Source of the DNA: an uncultured Prevotellaceae bacterium
GTDB lineage: Bacteria; Bacteroidota; Bacteroidia; Bacteroidales; Bacteroidaceae
Direction of reading: 5' to 3'
NCBI GenBank assembly: GCA_946411565.1
Contig: CAMKEM010000022.1
Span: forward strand, 1-45,263
DNA: 45,263 nt
The stretch's first letter is position 1; each line of letters opens with the position of its first letter. A program made the translations under genes and the position numbers. The notes below the pieces were generated by a model. That model had not been told where the DNA came from, did no database searches, and saw nothing but the letters and a program-made list of their open reading frames with translations. Below, one piece after another: positions 36,301-42,631 of the stretch.

Positions 36301-37210
36301 GGATCCTATTTTTGACGATGAGTACACCGACCTTATGTCAACTCCTAAGGAGTTCAACAACCGTTGGACAGTTCCTGGTGATGAGAAATATACTAACATC
36401 CCTGTTATCGCTTCTAAGCGTCAGAACGATAACGACTCACACCTCTCATACGCTTACAACGCTTACAACTATAGCACAGCGCGTATTGCAAAGGGTGACT
36501 TCATCCGCATGAAGGAAATCTCTATCGGTTATGACTTCCCAAAGAGCATCACAGAGAAGCTCCGCCTTGCAAACCTCTCATTGAAGCTTCAGGCAACAAA
36601 CCTCTTCCTTATCTATGCAGATAAGAAACTTAACGGTCAGGATCCTGAGTTCTTCAACGCTGGTGGTGTGGCAGCTCCAACACCAAAGCAGTTCACAGCA
36701 ACTCTCCGTGTCGGTCTTGGTGGCAACGACTCAAGCGTAAAGAAGGATGACGGTCGCGTAGCTCTGCTCCAGTCAGATCTCGACAACGCTAACGCAGAAA
36801 TCAACCGTCTTCGCGGACAACTCGCTAACCAGAAGCCTGCAGAGGTCAAGGAGGTTGTGAAGGAAGTTGTAAAGGTTGAGAAAGAGAAGCAGTTCATGCC
36901 ACTCTCTATCTTCTTCGCTCTCAACTCATCATCACAGCTTGAGGCAGGTGAGGAAGTAAACCTCCGCACAATTGCAGAGGCAGCCAAGAAGAACCCAGAC
37001 CTCAAGGTATATCTTACAGGCTATGCTGACAGCGCAACAGGCACAGAGGAAATCAACAACCGAATCTCTGCACAGCGTGCTGAGTCTGTAGCCAAGTCAC
37101 TTGAGGCATTAGGCGTAAGCCGTAGCCAGATGGTAATTAGTAGTAAGGGCGGTGTAAGTATGCTCGAGAACACAGCTTACGATCGTCGCGTCATCGTTGA
37201 GGTAAAATAA
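33377..37210 (+). CDS. SusC/RagA-family TonB-dependent transporter with C-terminal OmpA-like domain
   Basis: 1277 aa. The signal peptide ends near residue 21 (ALAQ). A carboxypeptidase-regulatory-like domain follows (ITGTVLSQEDGEPVIGATV), then the plug (VVVTGMVKTDKR, RIRGATSIYGSSKPLWVVDG-like) and a 22-strand barrel. At the usual SusC end (RVGLGG, about residue 1113) the protein continues: a coiled-coil stretch (LLQSDLDNANAEINRLRGQL), a KEVVKEVVKVEKEK linker, and an OmpA-like domain (FFALNSSSQLEAGEE, LTGYADSATG, NRISAQRAESVAKSLEALG, residues about 1170-1277). OmpA-like domains bind peptidoglycan. It pairs with the SusD gene 12 nt downstream. Confidence 0.93.
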   Translation: MKQKLILFLVSMLCMVTTALAQTKITGTVLSQEDGEPVIGATVMVQGDKKGTVTDINGKFTISVPSGKKLSISYVGMKTTTVSPKADMVVKLASDGLLEDVVVTGMVKTDKRLFTGATAKIDASSAKIDGMADISRSLEGRAAGVSVQNVSGTFGTAPKIRVRGATSIYGSSKPLWVVDGVIMEDVTEVSADDLSSGDAETLISSAIAGLNSDDIESFQILKDGSATSIYGARAMAGVIVITTKKGKSGSAFVNYTGEYTMRLKPSYSNFNIMNSQDQMSVYQELEQKGYLNYAEIANKSESGVYGKMYQLITDYDPATGQFGLTNTSAARNAYLRAAELRNTNWFDRLFSNSIMHNHSVSVSSGTEKSQHYVSVSAMYDPGWYKKSQVERYTANLNSTFNLSKKLEFNVIANASYRKQQAPGTIGKETDAVTGEVKRDFDINPYSYSMNTSRALDPDTYYIRNYADFNIFNELENNYMELGVNDLRVTGSLKYKPIKKVELTLLAGMQNTATTQEHYILDNSNQAMAYRAMGNSHIREKNPFLYKDPDDIYALPISVLPDGGIYERTDRNMYKWDTRLTAAYNDVFAEDHIVNLYGGMETNYVNRHKTWFRGWGMQYSMGEIPNYAYQVFKKGSEENTDYYTLENKHERSAAFFANGTYSYKGRYTLNGTYRYEGTNRMGKSRAARWLPTWNVSGSWNVHEEDFFTKFEPTISHLSLRASYSLTAERPNISNAIVEIGSKTPWRPFASVRESKLYIKNLANEDLTYEKKHELNLGLSAGFLNNRINLEVDWYKRNNYDLIGYATTQGIGGEIDKLGNIASMKANGIEISITTNNIKTQDFSWTTNFIYSHSSNEVTDLKTTSNVMNLVARTSTNDKGDNTPNAFAREGYPVGALFSIPFMGLNDEGLPTFLDQDGKITTTGIYFQERDPEKLNFLEYSGTVDPTDVGSLGNVFKYKNLSLNVFVTYSFGNVVRLDPIFDDEYTDLMSTPKEFNNRWTVPGDEKYTNIPVIASKRQNDNDSHLSYAYNAYNYSTARIAKGDFIRMKEISIGYDFPKSITEKLRLANLSLKLQATNLFLIYADKKLNGQDPEFFNAGGVAAPTPKQFTATLRVGLGGNDSSVKKDDGRVALLQSDLDNANAEINRLRGQLANQKPAEVKEVVKEVVKVEKEKQFMPLSIFFALNSSSQLEAGEEVNLRTIAEAAKKNPDLKVYLTGYADSATGTEEINNRISAQRAESVAKSLEALGVSRSQMVISSKGGVSMLENTAYDRRVIVEVK

Positions 37211-37222
37211 AGACTAAAAGTT

Positions 37223-38812
37223 ATGAACACATTATTAAAATATACAAACGCAGGCGCGATTATTGCAGGTGCTTTCTGTCTGGTGAGCTGTGACGACTTC
37301 CTCGACACAAATCCAGATAACCGCGCAACAATTGATAATGAGAAAAAGATAGAGAACCTCCTTGTAGGTGCCTATCCTGACCATGACCATATCTATGTAG
37401 CCGAGCTTGTTTCTGATAACATTGACGACTACGGCGAGGGCAACCCAGAGACAGAGCGTTTCTGCGAGGATACATGGGCATGGAAAGACGAGAAGGAACA
37501 GGACAACGAGTCGCTTGAGAACTTCTGGGAAAGTTCCCTCGTAAGTATCTCCGCAGCAAACGAGGTTCTGAAGGCAATAGAGAAAATGCCAGAAACTTCT
37601 GCTTTGAAAGAGGCAAAGGGTGAGGCTCTCATGTGCCGAGCATACAACTATTTCATGCTCGCTAATATGTTCTGTCTGCCTTACGACAAGGCAAAGAACG
37701 ACTCTCAGCTTGGTTTGCCATACCTCACAGAGCCAGAAACACAGCTCAGCCCAAAGTATGAGCGTGGCAATATGACAGAGCTCTACAACCACATTCAGGC
37801 TGATATTGAGGAAGGACTTCCACTTGTGAATGGTTCTTACTATACAGTACCTAAGTACCACTTCACAAAGCGTGCAGCATACGCACTCGCAACACGTTTC
37901 TATCTGTTCACAGAGCAATGGGAGAAGGCTGTTGAAGCTGCTACTTTGTGTCTTGGCGATCAGCCTGCAACTATGCTTCGCGACTGGAAGGCTATGGCAG
38001 GCATGACACAGAGTTTTGAGGCTATCAGTAATCAGTATATCAACGCTAATGAGAATGCGAACCTCCTGCTTCTAACATCTTATTCAGCAGCAGGCATGTT
38101 CTTCGGTCCTTATCGTTACAATAGCCGATACTCTCACGGCGCATATCTTGCAGAGAAAGAGGATATTCGTGCTACACAACTCTGGGGCAAATATACGGAA
38201 TTCTACATTACCCCAAAGGTATATTCAGGTACCAACATGGATAAGACAATCTTCTGGAAGTTGCCATACATCTTCGAATATACCGACCCTGTGGCAAAGG
38301 TTGGATATCACCACACAGTATATCCTACACTCACCACAGACGAGACTCTTCTCAGCCGTGCAGAGGCTTACATCATGCTCAAGCAGTATGACAAGGCTTG
38401 TGAGGATATGACCATGTGGATGCACGCAATAACCAAGAGCGATCTTGTTTTGACACCAGAAAACGTGAACGAGTTCTACAACAACGCCAAGTATTCATAT
38501 TCTGATGCTGACAGCATTGACTCACAGCTCAAGAAGCATCTCAATCCTTCATTCGCAATAGATAAAGAAGGCAGCACTCAGGAGAATATGCTTCAGGCTG
38601 TTCTTACCTTCCGCCGTGTAGAGACCATGCATCTCGGTCTTCGTTGGTTTGACATCAAGCGTTACGGCATAGAGATTCCACGTCGAGTGATGAATGCTAA
38701 TGGTGTTCCTGCGAAGAAAGTCGGAAACTTACTAAAGAAGAACGACCTACGACGCGCTCTCCAGCTTCCTAACAAGGTACTTGAGGCTGGATTGGAGAAG
38801 AATCCAAGATAA
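37223..38812 (+). CDS. SusD/RagB-family nutrient-binding lipoprotein
   Basis: 529 aa. A lipoprotein signal with Cys near residue 24 (CLVSCDDFLDTNPDNRA) is the classic SusD start. TPR-like helices follow (EALMCRAYNYFMLANMFC), with the late FRRVETMHLGLRWFDIKRYG motif typical of the family. It sits on the outside of the outer membrane as the lid of the SusC channel, catching the substrate. The substrate is not visible from sequence; the peptidase gene downstream hints at a peptide or protein-bound ligand. Confidence 0.95.
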   Translation: MNTLLKYTNAGAIIAGAFCLVSCDDFLDTNPDNRATIDNEKKIENLLVGAYPDHDHIYVAELVSDNIDDYGEGNPETERFCEDTWAWKDEKEQDNESLENFWESSLVSISAANEVLKAIEKMPETSALKEAKGEALMCRAYNYFMLANMFCLPYDKAKNDSQLGLPYLTEPETQLSPKYERGNMTELYNHIQADIEEGLPLVNGSYYTVPKYHFTKRAAYALATRFYLFTEQWEKAVEAATLCLGDQPATMLRDWKAMAGMTQSFEAISNQYINANENANLLLLTSYSAAGMFFGPYRYNSRYSHGAYLAEKEDIRATQLWGKYTEFYITPKVYSGTNMDKTIFWKLPYIFEYTDPVAKVGYHHTVYPTLTTDETLLSRAEAYIMLKQYDKACEDMTMWMHAITKSDLVLTPENVNEFYNNAKYSYSDADSIDSQLKKHLNPSFAIDKEGSTQENMLQAVLTFRRVETMHLGLRWFDIKRYGIEIPRRVMNANGVPAKKVGNLLKKNDLRRALQLPNKVLEAGLEKNPR

Positions 38813-38819
38813 AATTCAT

Positions 38820-38946
38820 TTACTATTTGACTATTTACAATTTACTATTTATTTACGATTTGATTGATATACAATTCCACTTCTGTGAAAAAAAGTAAAT
38901 TTATAAAAATAGTAAATAAATAGTACATAGCTAAATAGTACATAAA
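38820..38946. repeat. 7-bp inverted pair between susD and the metallopeptidase gene
   Basis: Heptamers of tttacta/tttacaa type at 38820-38861 face aatagta/tagtaca-type heptamers at about 38905-38944. The arms are inverse complements around the word actattt. It would form an imperfect hairpin in the operon mRNA and could tune expression downstream. Confidence 0.8.
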
Positions 38947-38960
38947 AAAAGTATTTAATT

Positions 38961-39902
38961 ATGAAACTAAATAAATTATTTATACCGCTTGCTATAGGTG
39001 CAATGACATTAAGCGCTTGTTCCTCAGATGATCCAGATGAGGGCAAGAGCGTGATTGTTACACCTAATGAGGAGCAGACAGAGTTTGATAAATGGCTAGA
39101 GGTAAACTATGCCATTCCATACAATATCGACTTTAAGTACAGATACAAGGAAACTGAGTCTGACTACGACTACTATACAGTACCTGCAAGGTACGATGAT
39201 GCCATTAAGATGGCGCATCTCGTAAAGTACCTCTGCGTAGAGACATACGACGAGGTTGCAGGCACAGATTTCACACGTCGCTACTTCCCAAAGATGTTCT
39301 TCCTCATCGGAGAATGGGAATATCGTAACAACGGAACCTACGTTCTTGGTACAGCTGAGGGCGGTCGTAAGATTCTGCTTGCAGGTCTCAACCATCTTAA
39401 AGACATTTTTGCAAAAGGTCCTGAGGTTATGAACGAGCTCTACTTCAAGACTATCCACCACGAGTTCACCCACATTATGAACCAGACAAAGGATATCCCT
39501 GCTGATTTCCAGACGGTTACTGGTACTGGCTATGTCGGTGATATGTGGAGTGAGGAGCCATACGACACGGAATACCTGTCAAGAGGATTCATAACAGACT
39601 ACTCACAAAACAACTACAAGGAGGACTTTGCCGAGATGCTCTCTACATATATCACAAATGATGCAGAGACCTGGAATGGTTGGTTGGAGAAGGCAGACAA
39701 AGCTGCTGCAGAAAAGGCAGAAAAGACTGGTGAAACAACAACAAAACCATCTCAGCTAATCAACACAAAACTTGACATCGTTCGCCGTTACATGAGTGAG
39801 ACCTTCAACATTGACATTGATGCTCTCCGTGAAACTGTTCAGCGTCGTCAGAATGACATATTCACCGGCAAGGTGGATCTAACTGATATTACGGTGAAGT
39901 AG
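38961..39902 (+). CDS. Import-associated zinc metallopeptidase-like lipoprotein (HExxH)
   Basis: 313 aa. Lipobox Cys20 (LSACSSDDPDEG). A zinc-binding HEFTH motif (His167-Glu168, His171) lies in TIHHEFTHIMNQ, with a conserved-looking FITDYSQNNYKEDFAEMLSTY stretch about 65 residues later that may supply the third ligand. The family is known from SusC/SusD operons as the substrate import-associated zinc metallohydrolase lipoprotein. It probably trims a peptide or protein ligand at the cell surface. There is no sequence sign of inactivation. Confidence 0.9.
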   Translation: MKLNKLFIPLAIGAMTLSACSSDDPDEGKSVIVTPNEEQTEFDKWLEVNYAIPYNIDFKYRYKETESDYDYYTVPARYDDAIKMAHLVKYLCVETYDEVAGTDFTRRYFPKMFFLIGEWEYRNNGTYVLGTAEGGRKILLAGLNHLKDIFAKGPEVMNELYFKTIHHEFTHIMNQTKDIPADFQTVTGTGYVGDMWSEEPYDTEYLSRGFITDYSQNNYKEDFAEMLSTYITNDAETWNGWLEKADKAAAEKAEKTGETTTKPSQLINTKLDIVRRYMSETFNIDIDALRETVQRRQNDIFTGKVDLTDITVK

Positions 39903-39907
39903 TAAAA

Positions 39908-40084
39908 GCGGTCTCTCCCCCCTCCCCGTAGGGAGGGAGCCGGAGCGCGAAAGGCCATTCACTACAAACTAATAAATATTCAAAAAAATTTATTTTATGA
40001 AAAAGAATAGTAAACTACAAAATATCCGATCCCTCTTTGTCGGATCGGCTCCCTCCCTACGGGGGAGGGCGGGGGGAGAGGCCG
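39908..40084. repeat. GC-rich palindromic element 4, reaching into the DUF4302 coding sequence
   Basis: Left arm about 39908-39947 (ggtctctcccccctccccg, then gggagggagccgg). Right arm about 40044-40084, its inverse complement with a gap of about 5 bp. The left arm lies just after a stop codon. The right arm lies within codons 12-29 of the next gene. It shares gggag(a)gagccggag with element 5. Confidence 0.85.
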
Positions 40085-41328
40085 TGTTGTCCTTTTTCCT
40101 CCTCCTTTCCACCTTACTCTTACAGTCATGTCTGAAAGATCAGGAGGATATCTTCGACAAGTCATCTTCTCTGCGTATGCAGGAGGTTCTTGACAAGACA
40201 AAGACTACTCTCACAAGCAACAAGAACGGTTGGGCTCTCGACTACTACCCAAACCGCAAACTCACCTATGGTGGCATAGCATACGCTATCCAGTTCGAGG
40301 GAACTGAGGCAACAGTCTATTCACAGGAGTCTGACAAGAGCGAAACAAGTCTCTATAAGCTCACAAATGATGACGGTCCTATCCTCAGCTTCGACAGCTA
40401 TAACAGTTTGATGCACGCATACGCTACACCATCATCTGGCGAATACGAGGCAAAGGATGGCGACTTCGAGTTCATCATCATGGATGTTCAGGACACCCTC
40501 ATCACCCTCAAGGGTAAGCGTAGCGGCAATATGATGTATATGCATCGTCTCAGCCAGCCAGCACAGGATTATATCAATTCCGTAAAGGCTATTGAAGAAA
40601 AGATGCAATCTGTCAAATACGCTTTCGTGGTAAATGGTGATTCAATCCTCATCAAGCGTTTGAACAACGTGTTCACATTCACCGATCCTAAGACTGGTGA
40701 GAGCACAGACATACCTTTCATCACCACGACTACAGGTTTCGAGTTCAAGGACAGCGTGGACATCATGGGCAAGAACGTGACAGGATTCAAGTATTCAGAA
40801 GATGGCATCTGGGCTAACCCAACTGACAAGTCCGTTGCCCTTGTTGCCCTCCCACTGCCTCTCACCGAATTCCTCACTACCAGCTATTGGTCAATGCCAG
40901 CAAGCGGTATGTCTGAGGAAGCTTTGAAGATGTTCAACCAGGCAAAGGAAGGAAGTGCCACTGAAGGTGAGACTATCAACTATATGATTCTCGGTCCTAA
41001 TAACATCATGGATTATTCTGGTGCATTCGGTTTCTCATTCCAGAGTGGCAAGTATTACGGTTCACTTCTTATCGATGCTGACATTATCAGCGATGACATC
41101 GTAACTTTCTACTATACAGGAAAGGGGGAAGGTAATGGTAAATGGTACTTCACTAATGCGAAGTTCAGTTGGATAATAAGTGCCCTCTGTGGTGCCAAAG
41201 GTGCTACCTACACCCTGACAGCCGATGATCCTAAGAATCCTACATGGATCAAGATGGAGCAAATGGAGAATCCAAACATATACTTCACAGTATATCATGA
41301 TATAATTGCAGCACCATTTGATAAATAA
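39997..41328 (+). CDS. DUF4302 family lipoprotein
   Basis: 443 aa. The N-terminus is odd: MKKNSKLQNI is followed by about 18 residues (RSLFVGSAPSLRGRAGGEAV) written by the right arm of a palindromic element. Only then come the hydrophobic core LSFFLLLSTLLLQ and the lipobox Cys at about residue 45 (LLQSCLKDQED). The body (EVLDKTKTTLTSNKNGWALDYYPN, ITTTTGFEFKDS) fits DUF4302, a Bacteroidota surface family common in SusC/D loci. The function is unknown. If the insertion blocks export, a GTG at 40084 could serve as an alternative start, but without basic residues. Confidence 0.87.
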   Translation: MKKNSKLQNIRSLFVGSAPSLRGRAGGEAVLSFFLLLSTLLLQSCLKDQEDIFDKSSSLRMQEVLDKTKTTLTSNKNGWALDYYPNRKLTYGGIAYAIQFEGTEATVYSQESDKSETSLYKLTNDDGPILSFDSYNSLMHAYATPSSGEYEAKDGDFEFIIMDVQDTLITLKGKRSGNMMYMHRLSQPAQDYINSVKAIEEKMQSVKYAFVVNGDSILIKRLNNVFTFTDPKTGESTDIPFITTTTGFEFKDSVDIMGKNVTGFKYSEDGIWANPTDKSVALVALPLPLTEFLTTSYWSMPASGMSEEALKMFNQAKEGSATEGETINYMILGPNNIMDYSGAFGFSFQSGKYYGSLLIDADIISDDIVTFYYTGKGEGNGKWYFTNAKFSWIISALCGAKGATYTLTADDPKNPTWIKMEQMENPNIYFTVYHDIIAAPFDK

Positions 41329-41342
41329 TCAAGACTATCAAT

Positions 41343-42395
41343 ATGAAAAAGATATTAAACACAATACTGCTGACGCTTGCCATAATCGGCTTAACGTCAT
41401 GCAGCGACAACGGCGAGGGCGAATACACATTCACCAATTCCATCAGGATTGTAAGCCAGACCGTGTCTGACATGAATGTGAAGGCTTCTGAGGGTACTAT
41501 CGTTGTAGAGGCTCCTGCCTCTATCGAAGTTAAAGCCTCAGCTGATTGGTTCACAGCCTCTGCAAGTGGCAATACCATAACCGTAAAGACTACTGATAAC
41601 CTTGGCATAGAATATCGTAGTGGTAAGGTAGTAATCAAGAGTGGTAGCGACATTGCCGAGGTGGCAGTCATCCAGAAAGGTACTATCATTTCCGTTGACT
41701 CAAAGGATATTCTTCTCAATGATGCAAAGGCTGAATTAGAGATTCCTTATGCTTGCAACCTTGATTTCAAGTGCTATACAGCAGAGAAATGGCTTACCTG
41801 CAAGGCAGGAAATGGATCTATCTCTGTAAGTGCAGAAGAAAACGCAACTGGTCACTTGCGTAGCGGCTACATCTACTACGAGGCTGGCAACAGCAAGGAT
41901 TCTATCTTCATTCAGCAATGTGATATCGAGAAGGATCTTCTCGGAGATATGCTACTTACAGACGTATCAGGTACCAAAGAACCTTTCAACGCAAAGTTTG
42001 TAGCATCGACCGATACTGCAGGCGTTACTTCCTATGCTCTCGTACTCAGCGACTACAACTTCGTTATTCCTGTCAGCTTCAACGAAAAGACATACACAAT
42101 CACCCTTAATGCAGGTCAACCAATTGGTAAGTTCCAGGATTGCAACATCTACACCGTAATAGCAGACGCCACCAATGGTAATATGACAGCAAATGAGAAG
42201 GTTAGCATGTCAGGTGACTTTTTCTATGATGAAGAAGACGAGGCAACCTACCTTGTCTTTGAGGATAACGGTACATGGAGCGATGGAAATACAGCCAACG
42301 CTCTCGTACTATACGCATACGACGGTAAGGCGAATCCTGTTGGCTCCATATTGACACTTCCTGTGCCTTACCTGATTAAGCCAAACAAAAAATGA
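41343..42395 (+). CDS. BACON-domain lipoprotein
   Basis: 350 aa, starting 14 nt after the DUF4302 gene. Lipobox Cys20 (IGLTSCSDNGEG). A BACON-type beta-sandwich covers about residues 30-115 (SIEVKASADWFTASASGNTITVKT, SGKVVIKSGSDIAEVAVIQKG), probably a second one follows (CNLDFKCYTAEKWLTCKAGNGSISVSA, GYIYYEAG), then a domain of about 150 residues I cannot name. BACON domains are surface carbohydrate- or mucin-associated modules in Bacteroidota. It is the last gene of the import operon. Confidence 0.82.
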   Translation: MKKILNTILLTLAIIGLTSCSDNGEGEYTFTNSIRIVSQTVSDMNVKASEGTIVVEAPASIEVKASADWFTASASGNTITVKTTDNLGIEYRSGKVVIKSGSDIAEVAVIQKGTIISVDSKDILLNDAKAELEIPYACNLDFKCYTAEKWLTCKAGNGSISVSAEENATGHLRSGYIYYEAGNSKDSIFIQQCDIEKDLLGDMLLTDVSGTKEPFNAKFVASTDTAGVTSYALVLSDYNFVIPVSFNEKTYTITLNAGQPIGKFQDCNIYTVIADATNGNMTANEKVSMSGDFFYDEEDEATYLVFEDNGTWSDGNTANALVLYAYDGKANPVGSILTLPVPYLIKPNKK

Positions 42396-42440
42396 TAGTT
42401 CCTGCTTAGGCAAGCATCTTTGCAAGCCGAGCGGAAATTA

Positions 42441-42492
42441 AAATCCAAAGACGCAAGGGTACAAAAACGATGTGCCTTTGCGTCTTTTCGTT
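42441..42492 (+). terminator. Palindrome ending the import operon
   Basis: aaagacgcaaggg (from about 42447) pairs with cctttgcgtctttt (to about 42487), ending in a short T-run. The words belong to the 8-bp octamer family seen at 4752 and 44812. It lies between the operon end and the next promoter. Confidence 0.65.
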
Positions 42493-42499
42493 TAAATAA

Positions 42500-42532
42500 T
42501 TTCCGATTCTCATTTTTTATTCATACCTTTGC
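42500..42532 (+). promoter_or_regulatory. Promoter of the TonB receptor gene
   Basis: TTTC (42500-42503), a 20-nt spacer and TACCTTTGC (42524-42532). The leader of about 95 nt includes a GGAGC/GCTCC hairpin near 42575-42588. No cobalamin-type riboswitch consensus is seen. Confidence 0.65.
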
Positions 42533-42631
42533 AGTTGAAATACTCAGGATACATTTTCTTGAAGACAATATAAAGGAGCACATGCTCCATATTTTTTATA
42601 TTAATTTCATTTTTAACAAACAAAACAAAAA

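Noticed and set aside
37235..37918. A 227-codon minus-strand frame inside susD
   Set aside because: Cys- and Val-rich shadow of the SusD frame with no domain and no promoter.
42533..42631. Cobalamin riboswitch before the TonB receptor
   Set aside because: Such receptors often have one, but the leader is only about 95 nt and has no B12-box-like sequence; only a short GGAGC/GCTCC hairpin is seen.
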